A DNA stretch of 64,000 nucleotides from Streptomyces iranensis (GTDB lineage Bacteria > Actinomycetota > Actinomycetes > Streptomycetales > Streptomycetaceae), in assembly GCF_017874715.1 (NCBI RefSeq), contig NZ_JAGGLR010000021.1, positions 186,001 through 250,000 on the forward strand, given 5' to 3'. A program made the translations under genes and the position numbers. The notes under the pieces were generated by a model, which was given only the letters and a program-made list of their open reading frames with translations, ran no database searches and was not told the origin of the DNA. Positions 41,465 to 49,124 of this stretch are shown here, piece by piece. How positions within the stretch are numbered: position 1 is the first letter of the stretch; each line of letters opens with the position of its first letter.

Positions 41465-43999
41465 ATGGCTGTGCGAAGAGTATGTGGAAGGTTACGCCGG
41501 ACAGCCGGGAAGCGTACGGGTCCACTGGCACGAGTGGGCCTATGCGTTTCCGTGCTTTTGGGCAGCGCCATGGGCGCGACGGCTGGGACCGCCACCGCTT
41601 CGACCGGCGACGGAACCCTGACAATTCAAGTGCTGCGGGATTTCTTCGGCACCGGCGTGATCAACTCGACCATGGACGTGCCGCAGCGGGGCATGAAGGT
41701 CGAGGTATCGGACCCCGCCGGCCATCGGGTCGCCGGCACCACGGATGCCACCGGAAAGGTGGTGGTCTCGAAGTCGACCGAGCTGACCGGCGGCCAGTAC
41801 CGCGTCGACGTCACCATCCCGGCGCCGTACGACAAGTATCTGCGGGCGGCGCCGGCCTCGACGGCCAAAAACCACTTCGACAGCTTCACGACGTTCGTGG
41901 ATGTGTCGGACGGCAAGGACGACTCGGTCATTACCGGGGTCTGGGACCCGGCCGATTACGCGCTGCCGGACTCGCGGTATTTCGTACCGATCCAGAATAC
42001 TGCCGACGCGCGGGACACCCGGGCACTGGTGGCGTTCGGGACGGACAAACGAGGTACGTGTCCTGGCGACACGGCGTGCCCGACCACGCTCAACACGCAG
42101 GCCCAGGTGGGCACGACGTTCGCGCTGGCCTACGACAAGTACCAGAAGCGGGTGTTCCAGGGCGCGTTCGCCCGGCGGTACACCCCGTACGGGCCGGACG
42201 GCGGTAACGCGATCTACACCACGCCGACCGACGGTGGGGCGCCGACCCTGTTCGCGAAGGTGCCGGGCGCCACGGTGACACCGCATGACGCCTCCAACAT
42301 GAACAAGGACGCCGGGTTCACCAACGCACCGGGGAAGGAGAGCATCGGCGGCCTGGCCCTGTCGGAGGACGGCTCGACGCTGTACGCGGTGAACCTGCTG
42401 ACCCGGCGCCTGGTCAGCTTCGACGCGACCGGTACCACGGCGTCCGCACCCGAAGCGACGGTGCGCATCCCGGACCCGGGCTGCGCGAGCCCCGGCGACT
42501 GGCGGCCGTCCGGTCTTCAGGTCCACGACAACAAGCTCTACATCGGTGGCGTGTGCAGCGCGGAGAGCACACAGAAGCGCGAAGACCTGAAGGCCGTCGT
42601 CTACACCTACGACGGCGAACAGTTCGACACCGTGCTGACCCAGCCGCTCACCGCCAAGCGCGGCGCTGTCTTCGGTTCCGACAACGTCGTCCAGGCCACC
42701 CACTGGAACCCGTGGAACACCTCCCTGGCCACGTGGGACGAGCGGAAGGTGGGCAACGTCTTCATCGATCCGCAGCCGGAGCTCGCCTCCCTCGCCTTCA
42801 CCCGCGACGGTTCGATGATCCTCGGTTTCCGCGACCGGTTCATGGACATCGTGAGCTGGGGTGGACTGGACCCGAGGCCGAACGACAACACCCCGGAAAA
42901 CGGCATGGCCGGCGGCGACATCAACATGGCCTGTGCCACTCCCACCGGTGGATACGAGTGGGAAGGCACCGGAAGCTGCCCCAACCACGCCACCCCCGCC
43001 ACCAATGGCGGCCAGGCCAACGATGTCGTCGAGTACTTCCCGGGCGACTTCTTCCGCGGCGCGCACCTGGAAACCGCGCTGGGGTCGGTGGCCTACATTC
43101 CGCAGCAGCAGTGGGTCGTCAGCACGGAATTCGACCCGACCGTCAACGTCGCGACCTCCGGGACCGGTTACCACAACGTCGCGACCGGTGCGGGTCCGGG
43201 CAACGCTCCGGCCGCCAACGCGTACCAGTTCGTCAGTCAGGAACAGAGCGGGTTCGGTAAGGCCGGTGGGCTCGGCGATATCGCCTACGAGGCGGCGAAC
43301 GCACCGATCCAGATCGGCAACCGGGTGTGGTTCGACGGCGACCACAATGGGATCCAGGATCCCGAGGGTGCCAACGAAGTGCCGCTGCCGGACGCGACGA
43401 TCAACCTGTTGGACGCCGACGGCAAGCAGGTCGCCACGACCAAGACCGATGCCGCCGGCGAGTACTACTTCGGTGGGGTCGGCGCCGCCTACGAGCTCAA
43501 GCCGGGTGCCAAATACACGGTGCAGTTCGATGTGTGTACCGCGGACACCGGCAAGGTGCCGACTCAGCCGGAGGCCACCGAACTGCGGTTCACGCTCCCG
43601 CGGGCCGGTGACAACCGGGCACATGACTCCAATGTGACCCCGCCGAAGACCGGGCAGCCGTGCAGCGGGCAGGCACCCGTCACGGCGCCGGACAAGCCGG
43701 GCGAGGTCGATCACACGATCGACGCCGGCGTGTACATCCCCAAGGAGGAACCGCCGACTCCTACGCCGACGCCCACTCCGTCGTCGGAACCGCCGACCTC
43801 TGAGCCGCCCAACGACCCGGGCCCCCAGTCCGGCGGAGGCTCCGGGACTGGCGGAGGCTCGGGGACCGGCGGAGGCGGCGGTTCGCTGGCCAACACGGGT
43901 TCCGAACTACTGAGAATCATCTCTCTCAGCGCGCTGCTGGTCGGTACGGGCGCGGCAGCCACGTTCGCGTTCCGGAAGCGTCGCGCCAGGCAACACTGA
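41465..43999 (+). CDS. LAxTG-anchored cell-wall protein with SdrD B-like domain
   Basis: An 844-residue surface protein. A long signal peptide (about 1-46) is followed by a ~550-residue region with beta-propeller-like repeats (GGLALSEDGSTLYAVNLLTRRLVSFD; LASLAFTRDGSMILGFRDRF). A SdrD_B/Cna-B domain lies at about 615-760 (IGNRVWFDGDHNGIQD; TKTDAAGEYYFGG), then a Pro/Thr and Gly/Ser wall-spanning linker. The sorting signal is LANTG (808-812) plus a hydrophobic helix and basic tail (FRKRRARQH). LAxTG is the class E sortase motif of Streptomyces, the type that also anchors chaplins. The ATG at 41465 has GGGGAG upstream; a leader terminator sits 80 bases before it. It may bind surfaces or partners. 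Sortase genes are not in the window. Confidence 0.92.
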   Translation: MAVRRVCGRLRRTAGKRTGPLARVGLCVSVLLGSAMGATAGTATASTGDGTLTIQVLRDFFGTGVINSTMDVPQRGMKVEVSDPAGHRVAGTTDATGKVVVSKSTELTGGQYRVDVTIPAPYDKYLRAAPASTAKNHFDSFTTFVDVSDGKDDSVITGVWDPADYALPDSRYFVPIQNTADARDTRALVAFGTDKRGTCPGDTACPTTLNTQAQVGTTFALAYDKYQKRVFQGAFARRYTPYGPDGGNAIYTTPTDGGAPTLFAKVPGATVTPHDASNMNKDAGFTNAPGKESIGGLALSEDGSTLYAVNLLTRRLVSFDATGTTASAPEATVRIPDPGCASPGDWRPSGLQVHDNKLYIGGVCSAESTQKREDLKAVVYTYDGEQFDTVLTQPLTAKRGAVFGSDNVVQATHWNPWNTSLATWDERKVGNVFIDPQPELASLAFTRDGSMILGFRDRFMDIVSWGGLDPRPNDNTPENGMAGGDINMACATPTGGYEWEGTGSCPNHATPATNGGQANDVVEYFPGDFFRGAHLETALGSVAYIPQQQWVVSTEFDPTVNVATSGTGYHNVATGAGPGNAPAANAYQFVSQEQSGFGKAGGLGDIAYEAANAPIQIGNRVWFDGDHNGIQDPEGANEVPLPDATINLLDADGKQVATTKTDAAGEYYFGGVGAAYELKPGAKYTVQFDVCTADTGKVPTQPEATELRFTLPRAGDNRAHDSNVTPPKTGQPCSGQAPVTAPDKPGEVDHTIDAGVYIPKEEPPTPTPTPTPSSEPPTSEPPNDPGPQSGGGSGTGGGSGTGGGGGSLANTGSELLRIISLSALLVGTGAAATFAFRKRRARQH

Positions 44000-44021
44000 G
44001 ACACCGCTCAAAGATGGGTGA

Positions 44022-44058
44022 TCCGCCCGCCCGCGCTGTCGCAGCGCGGGCGGGCGGA
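44022..44058. terminator. strong bidirectional terminator between LAxTG and pirin genes
   Basis: Perfect 17-bp arms TCCGCCCGCCCGCGCTG (44022-44038) and CAGCGCGGGCGGGCGGA (44042-44058) with a 3-base loop lie between convergent genes. Confidence 0.85.
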
Positions 44059-44079
44059 CGCATGCGGTCCCGGCGAGCC

Positions 44080-45051
44080 CTACATTCCGTCCTCGGACAT
44101 CCCGTGCACCGCCGGAATCGTCCCCAGACGACCCTTCTGGAAGTCCTCGAACGCCTGCTGAAGCTCCGCCCTGGTGTTCATCACGAACGGCCCGTAGTGC
44201 GCCATGGGCTCACGGATCGGCCGGCCACCGAGGAGGACGACCTCCAGGTCCGGCGTATGGGAGTCCTGGTTCTCGTCCGCGCGCACGGTCAGCGAGGAAC
44301 CGGCTCCGAAGACGGCGGTCTGGCCCAGGTGGACCGGACGCCGCTCGGCGCCGGCCGCACCGCGGCCCGCGAGCACATACGCGAGGCCATTGAAGTCCTC
44401 GCGCCACGGCAGGGTGATCTCCGCGCCCGGAGCAAGCGTGGCGTGCACCATGGTGATCGGGGTGTGCGTGATCCCGGGACCGGCGTGACCGTCCAGGTCA
44501 CCGGCTATGACGCGCAGCAGCGCGCCGCCGTCGGGGGAGCTCAGCAGCTGGACCTGGCCACCGCGGATGTCCTGGTAGCGCGGCGGCATCATCTTGTCCT
44601 TCTTCGGCAGGTTCACCCACAGCTGGAGGCCGTGGAAGAGGCCGCCCGACATCACCAGGGACTCCGGCGGGGCCTCGATGTGGAGGAGCCCGGAGCCGGC
44701 CGTCATCCACTGGGTGTCACCGTTGGTGATCGTGCCGCCACCGCCCTGCGAGTCCTGGTGGTCGAAGATGCCGTCGATGATGTAGGTGACGGTCTCGAAG
44801 CCGCGGTGGGGGTGCCAGGGGGTGCCCTTGGGCTCGCCCGGCGCGTACTCCACCTCGCCCATCTGGTCCATCATGATGAACGGGTCCAGGTGCTTGTAGT
44901 CGATGCCCGCGAAGGCGCGCCGCACCGGGAAGCCCTCACCTTCGAAACCGCTGGGAGCGGTGGTGACGGCGAGCACGGGGCGCTGCCGTGCCTCGGCGGG
45001 TGCCGCGACGCGCGGCAGGGTCAGCGGGTTCTCTACGGTCACTGCGGGCAT
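44080..45051 (-). CDS. pirin family protein
   Basis: A 323-residue bicupin. The N-terminal cupin carries the metal-binding run HPHRGFETVTYIIDG with further His/Glu at LLHIEAPPES; the C-terminal pirin_C domain (AEITLPWREDFNGLAYVLAGRG) has no clear metal set. Pirins are Fe-dependent proteins: some are quercetinases, others redox-modulate enzymes, and a Streptomyces pirin has been linked to control of beta-oxidation through acyl-CoA dehydrogenase. An acyl-CoA dehydrogenase gene indeed lies 750 bases away. The ATG at 45049-45051 has GGAGG upstream. A TTCAA/TTGAA palindrome lies 25 bases upstream. Confidence 0.93.
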   Translation of the reverse strand: MPAVTVENPLTLPRVAAPAEARQRPVLAVTTAPSGFEGEGFPVRRAFAGIDYKHLDPFIMMDQMGEVEYAPGEPKGTPWHPHRGFETVTYIIDGIFDHQDSQGGGGTITNGDTQWMTAGSGLLHIEAPPESLVMSGGLFHGLQLWVNLPKKDKMMPPRYQDIRGGQVQLLSSPDGGALLRVIAGDLDGHAGPGITHTPITMVHATLAPGAEITLPWREDFNGLAYVLAGRGAAGAERRPVHLGQTAVFGAGSSLTVRADENQDSHTPDLEVVLLGGRPIREPMAHYGPFVMNTRAELQQAFEDFQKGRLGTIPAVHGMSEDGM

Positions 45052-45075
45052 GACGGCCTCCTCGGTCGTTCACCA

Positions 45076-45090
45076 TTCAACTTAATTGAA
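45076..45090. promoter_or_regulatory. MarR/ArsR-like operator upstream of pirin gene
   Basis: TTCAACTTAATTGAA is an inverted repeat (arms TTCAA and TTGAA), flanked by a second inverted pair GTTCA (45068-45072) and TGAAC (45094-45098). It is markedly AT-rich for this genome. Position and shape suit a MarR-type repressor site over the promoter. Confidence 0.5.
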
Positions 45091-45171
45091 CGCTGAACGA
45101 CCCGCAAGAGGGCCTTTATTTCCACCCGAGCGCCTTACGAGACGAACGGCGCCTTTCGGACGTATGCGGAT

Positions 45172-45666
45172 CTAGCCGTACATACGGCGCATGGCGAAGT
45201 CCACCATCTGCTCCACCGCCTTCGCGTCGAAGACGATCCGGTGCTCGCCCTCCATGTCGAGGACGAAGCCATAGCCGGTGGGCAGCAGGTCGATCACCTC
45301 GGCGCCGGTGATCACGAAGTACTTGGACTCCTTGCCCGCATACCTCCGCAACTCCTTGAGCGAGGTGAACATGGGGATCACCGGCTGCTGGGTGTTGTGC
45401 AGCGCCAGGAAGCCGGGGTTGTCACCGCGCGGGCAGTAGACCTTCGATCCGGCGAAGATCTGCTGGAAGTCCTCGGCCGACATCGATCCGGTGGTGAAGG
45501 CCCGCACCGCGTCGGCGAGCGACGGCGGGGAGGGCTCGGGGTAGAGCGGCTGCTGGCCGTACCCCGCACCCGCCGCGTGATGTGACGCATGCGGCTGCTG
45601 TTGCGGCGGAGGTGGCGGGGCGGCGTAGCCCTGCCCTGCGCTCGCGTTCTGGTCGTAGCCGTACAT
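45172..45666 (-). CDS. SseB-family protein
   Basis: A 164-residue protein. The first ~48 residues are a Pro/Gln/His/Tyr-rich disordered segment. The rest is an SseB N-terminal domain: FQQIFAGSKVYCPRG, FLALHNTQQPVIPMFTSLKELRRYAG, EVIDLLPTGYGFVLDMEGEHRIVFDA. SseB-like proteins are widespread in actinobacteria and their role is not settled. The ATG at 45664-45666 opens the gene. It is divergent from the acyl-CoA dehydrogenase. Confidence 0.85.
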   Translation of the reverse strand: MYGYDQNASAGQGYAAPPPPPQQQPHASHHAAGAGYGQQPLYPEPSPPSLADAVRAFTTGSMSAEDFQQIFAGSKVYCPRGDNPGFLALHNTQQPVIPMFTSLKELRRYAGKESKYFVITGAEVIDLLPTGYGFVLDMEGEHRIVFDAKAVEQMVDFAMRRMYG

Positions 45667-45716
45667 GCGCAGAAGCGTACTGAGTCACAGTTACCCGGTT
45701 GAGGGTTGCCCTTTAT

Positions 45717-45728
45717 TACCCACGGGTA
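45717..45728. promoter_or_regulatory. palindrome upstream of acyl-CoA dehydrogenase gene
   Basis: TACCC and GGGTA flank AC (TACCCACGGGTA), 75 bases before the acyl-CoA dehydrogenase ATG, in the divergent gap with the SseB gene. It looks like a TetR/FadR-type operator that would make fatty-acid degradation substrate-responsive. Confidence 0.45.
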
Positions 45729-45803
45729 GCATCATGGCATCAGCTGATCTGATACGCGTCAACGCAGAGGTCCTGGCCTCCCGATCCTTACGGAGCCGTC
45801 GCC

Positions 45804-47630
45804 ATGGGGCACTACAAGTCGAATCTCCGCGACATCGAGTTCAACCTCTTCGAGGTGCTCGGGCGCGACACGGTGTACGGCACCGGCCCGTTCGCGGAGA
45901 TGGACGTCGACACCGCCAAGAGCGTGCTTGCCGAGATATCCCGGCTCTCCGAGCACGAGCTGGCCGAAAGCTACGCCGACTCCGACCGGAACCCGCCCGT
46001 CTACGACCCCAAGACCCACACGGCACCGCTTCCCGAGCCGTTCAAGAAGAGCTACCGGGCCTACATGGAGGCCGAGTGGTGGCGGCTGGGCGTCCCGGAG
46101 TCGCTCGGCGGCACCGCCTGCCCCCGCTCGCTGCTGTGGGGCTCGGCCGAGACCATCCTCGGCTCGAACGCCCCGATCTGGATGTACGCCTCGGGCCCGG
46201 CCTTCGCGGGGGTGCTGCACGACGAGGGCACCGAGGAGCAGCTGAAGATCGCGCAGCTGATGGTGGACAAGCAGTGGGGCTCCACCATGGTGCTCACCGA
46301 GCCGGACGCCGGTTCCGACGTCGGCGCGGGCCGCACCAAGGCGACCCAGCAGGAGGACGGCAGCTGGCACATCGAGGGTGTGAAGCGGTTCATCACCTCC
46401 GGTGAGCACGACCTCTCGGACAACATCATCCACTTCGTGCTGGCCCGCCGCGAGGGCGCGGGTCCCGGCACCAAGGGCCTGTCGCTGTTCGTCGTCCCCA
46501 AGTACGACTTCGACTGGGAGACCGGTGAGCTCGGGACGCGCAACGGCGTGTACGCCACCAATGTCGAGCACAAGATGGGTCTGCGGGTCTCCAACACCTG
46601 TGAGCTGACCTTCGGCGCCGACCACCCGGCCAAGGGCTGGCTGCTGGGCGAGAAGCACGACGGCATCCGCCAGATGTTCAAGATCATCGAGTTCGCCCGG
46701 ATGATGGTCGGCACCAAGGCCATGGCCACCCTCTCCACCGGCTACCTCAACGCGCTGGAGTACGCCAAGGAGCGGGTGCAGGGCCCGGACCTGGCGGCCT
46801 TCACCGACAAGACCGCCCCGCGGGTGTCCATCACCCACCACCCGGATGTGCGCCGCTCGCTGATGACGCAGAAGGCGTACGCGGAGGGCCTGCGCGCGCT
46901 GGTGCTCTACACCGCCTCGGTCCAGGACGAGATCCTGATCAAGGAGGCCGCGGGCGAGGACACCTCCGCCGTGAACCGCCTCAACGACCTGCTGCTGCCC
47001 ATCGTCAAGGGCTACGGCTCGGAGAAGGCGTACGAGCAGCTGGCGCAGTCCCTGCAGACCATCGGCGGCTCCGGCTACCTCCAGGAGTACCCGCTGGAGC
47101 AGTACATCCGGGACGCCAAGATCGACACCCTGTACGAGGGCACCACCGCCATCCAGGGCCAGGACTACTTCTTCCGCAAGATCGTCCGGGACCAGGGCCA
47201 GGCGCTGACCGTAGTCTCGGAGGAGATCAAGAAGTTCCTGGCCGAGGCCGCCGGGGGCGAGGGCCTGGAGGCCGCCCGCGATCAGCTCGCCCAGGCCGCG
47301 GTGGACCTGGAGGCGATCGTCGGCGCGATGCTCACCGACCTGGCCGCCACCGAGCAGGACGTCAGCTCGATCTACAAGGTCGGCCTCAACTCGACCCGGC
47401 TGCTGCTGGCCTCCGGTGACGTGATCATCGGTTACCTGCTGCTCAAGGGCGCGGCCGTGGCCGCCGAGAAGCTGGGCACGGCCTCCACCAAGGACCGGTC
47501 CTTCTACGAGGGAAAGATCGCCGTCGCGAAGTTCTTCGCCCACGAGGTGCTGCCGGGCGTCTCGGTGCAGCGCTCGCTGGCCGAGTCGGTCGACAAGGGG
47601 CTGATGGACCTGGACGAGGCCGCGTTCTAG
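45804..47630 (+). CDS. acyl-CoA dehydrogenase (FadE-type, long form)
   Basis: A 608-residue flavoprotein of the long acyl-CoA dehydrogenase class, longer than the usual ~385 by an N-terminal segment and a C-terminal helical domain. The FAD/substrate signature is seen in MVLTEPDAGSDVGAGRTKA and HIEGVKRFITSGEHD, with RIMMVGTKAMATLS-like helices and the QTIGGSGYLQEYPLEQYIRDAKIDTLYEGTTAIQ block (quoted in part: GSGYLQEYPLEQYIRD). Glu in YEGTTAIQ is in the position of the catalytic base. It oxidises acyl-CoA to the 2-enoyl form in beta-oxidation. The ATG at 45804 opens MGHYKSNLRDIEFNLFE, as in family members. Confidence 0.95.
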   Translation: MGHYKSNLRDIEFNLFEVLGRDTVYGTGPFAEMDVDTAKSVLAEISRLSEHELAESYADSDRNPPVYDPKTHTAPLPEPFKKSYRAYMEAEWWRLGVPESLGGTACPRSLLWGSAETILGSNAPIWMYASGPAFAGVLHDEGTEEQLKIAQLMVDKQWGSTMVLTEPDAGSDVGAGRTKATQQEDGSWHIEGVKRFITSGEHDLSDNIIHFVLARREGAGPGTKGLSLFVVPKYDFDWETGELGTRNGVYATNVEHKMGLRVSNTCELTFGADHPAKGWLLGEKHDGIRQMFKIIEFARMMVGTKAMATLSTGYLNALEYAKERVQGPDLAAFTDKTAPRVSITHHPDVRRSLMTQKAYAEGLRALVLYTASVQDEILIKEAAGEDTSAVNRLNDLLLPIVKGYGSEKAYEQLAQSLQTIGGSGYLQEYPLEQYIRDAKIDTLYEGTTAIQGQDYFFRKIVRDQGQALTVVSEEIKKFLAEAAGGEGLEAARDQLAQAAVDLEAIVGAMLTDLAATEQDVSSIYKVGLNSTRLLLASGDVIIGYLLLKGAAVAAEKLGTASTKDRSFYEGKIAVAKFFAHEVLPGVSVQRSLAESVDKGLMDLDEAAF

Positions 47631-47704
47631 CGGCTTCCCTCACAGCGTCCGGGGGCCGGCCGTCCCATCCTCCAGCGGGGCGGCCGGCCCCCTGGGCTGT
47701 GCGC

Positions 47705-47812
47705 ACTCACGTCGTCACCGCTCGTCGTCATCGCACCTCGTCACCGCGCCTCGTCACCGCACCTCGTCACCGCGCCTCGTCACCGCGTCGTCACCGCGCC
47801 TCGTCACCGCTC
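47705..47812. repeat. degenerate CGTCACCGC tandem repeat
   Basis: About seven copies of CCTCGTCACCGC and shortened forms fill the gap between the acyl-CoA dehydrogenase and the immunity-like gene and reach its last codons (47804 onward). Confidence 0.75.
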
Positions 47813-48169
47813 GTCCTCGGACCGCCGCTCCCGCAGCGCCCGTTCGACCTCCTCGCGGGCCCACCGCCTGAGCTCCTCGCCCTGTGCGAGGAGCTCGTCG
47901 ATCGACTCGCCCCCACCCTCCGGCGGGCGCGGGCGGGCCCTCAGCTTCTCCAGCAGATCCCGGCACGCCTCGTCCTCGGTGGCGAACCGGCTGGTGTCCC
48001 GGTCCAGGGACCGCTCCCGCAGGCCGGTCTCCCAGCCGCCGTCCGGCGCGGGCCGCAGATAGTAGTACGCGTCCGGCTGCACCGGGATGTCCTGCACGCC
48101 CGGGATGTCGTACAGCGCCTCCGGCACCTGCTCGTCGCGGAGGGTCCGGACGAGTTCCGTTCTGTCCAC
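47804..48169 (-). CDS. putative immunity protein for the TNT toxin
   Basis: A 121-residue acidic soluble protein with no signal peptide (ELVRTLRDEQVPEALYDIPGV; DAYYYLRPAPDGGWETGLRERSLDR; FATEDEACRDLLEKLRARPRP). The two-part beta/alpha pattern and acidic nature fit a small toxin-binding antidote. It starts 17 bases downstream of a secreted TNT-type toxin gene on the same strand, the arrangement seen for TNT and its immunity factor (IFT) in mycobacteria. The assignment rests mainly on position and size. The start is GTG at 48167-48169. The C-terminus is Arg/Glu-rich, next to a repeat. Confidence 0.65.
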   Translation of the reverse strand: MDRTELVRTLRDEQVPEALYDIPGVQDIPVQPDAYYYLRPAPDGGWETGLRERSLDRDTSRFATEDEACRDLLEKLRARPRPPEGGGESIDELLAQGEELRRWAREEVERALRERRSEDER

Positions 48170-48186
48170 CGGTCCAGGATCCGCCC

Positions 48187-48942
48187 TCAGTTGAGCGGGC
48201 GGAGATTACCGGCCGCGACGAGTTGGGGGATCGAGGGCCCGGTCAGATACTGCAGTCCGAAACCGGGTTGGCCGAACCAGGGCCGGATGGGACCGCCCTC
48301 GACCAGGAAGGGTTCAGTGACCTCGTAGAGGTGATAGCCGTACGGATACGCCGGATCGAGGGTGTTGAGATTGCTGGGCGGCAGCGCGCGCTCCGAGTAG
48401 GGCGTGCCCGCCGGGGCCAGGAAGTGGCCGAAACCGCTCCCGAACAAGTCGACCTTCTGACCGACTTTCAGCTGGACCGTGGTGTGCAGGGGCGATCCGT
48501 TGAGCAGGACCCAGCCGTCGGGGTAGGGGTACCACCAGCCGTTGGTCTGCTCATTCCAGTAACAGTTGAGGAACGAGGAGGCGGTGGAGAAGTGGTCGAG
48601 CCGTTCATAGTCTTCGAGCATGCGCCCGATCGCGCCGTAGCGGGGGAGCTGAGCGGGTCCGAGCCGCCAGTCGCCCTTGTAGTAGCGGTCGAGCGGAGGA
48701 TTCGGTGCGGTGTTGGTCCCCCCGATGCGGTTCGTGCTGGGACAGGGAGGGTGACCCTTGCCCTCGCCGTCCCCGCCGCCTCCCGGCCGCGGGCCGGGTG
48801 AGGGCGCCGCCACCGGCTCCGGGGAGGCCACCGGGGCCAGCCCCGCGGCGAAGTCCGTGACGGGCTTGGCCATGGCCGGTCCGCCGGCACACAGCAGCAG
48901 CAGCGACCCCAGGACGACAAGCAGGTGTCGAAGAACGCGCAT
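48187..48942 (-). CDS. secreted TNT-domain NAD+ glycohydrolase (toxin)
   Basis: A 251-residue exported protein. A Sec signal peptide spans about residues 1-25 (MRVLRHLLVVLGSLLLLCAG...), followed by a Pro/Gly linker (about 35-65) and a complete TNT (tuberculosis necrotizing toxin) domain: YYKGDWRLGPAQLPRYG, FGSGFGHFLAPAGTPYSERALPPS, YHLYEVTEPF, and VEGGPIRPWFGQPGFGLQYL. The Arg in ERALPP and the Gln in FGLQYL fall in conserved TNT positions. TNT enzymes hydrolyse NAD+ to nicotinamide and ADP-ribose. Here the domain is a stand-alone secreted enzyme, more like the fungal NADases than the long polymorphic toxins. The ATG has GAGGGGAT upstream. The downstream gene is the likely immunity protein. 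Confidence 0.9.
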   Translation of the reverse strand: MRVLRHLLVVLGSLLLLCAGGPAMAKPVTDFAAGLAPVASPEPVAAPSPGPRPGGGGDGEGKGHPPCPSTNRIGGTNTAPNPPLDRYYKGDWRLGPAQLPRYGAIGRMLEDYERLDHFSTASSFLNCYWNEQTNGWWYPYPDGWVLLNGSPLHTTVQLKVGQKVDLFGSGFGHFLAPAGTPYSERALPPSNLNTLDPAYPYGYHLYEVTEPFLVEGGPIRPWFGQPGFGLQYLTGPSIPQLVAAGNLRPLN

Positions 48943-49124
48943 CCGGTATCCCCTCGAGTTACGACTCAGTGCGACGTTGCTTGATCACGAGGAATATCGA
49001 CCGATTCGCCTGACTTCTCGCCTTAGCTGACGTGCTTTCATCAGATTGGATCAACGTGGCCCCACGGATGGCTGCCGCTCCCGTACCAGGGCGGGCCGGC
49101 CCGCGGCGAATCTATGCTGAGCAC

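Noticed and set aside
41540..43714. Long minus-strand open frame opposite the LAxTG protein
   Set aside because: Val/Arg/Gly-rich shadow; the real gene has a signal peptide, SdrD B-like domain and sorting signal.
45759..47543. Long minus-strand open frame opposite the acyl-CoA dehydrogenase
   Set aside because: Shadow frame with no motifs.
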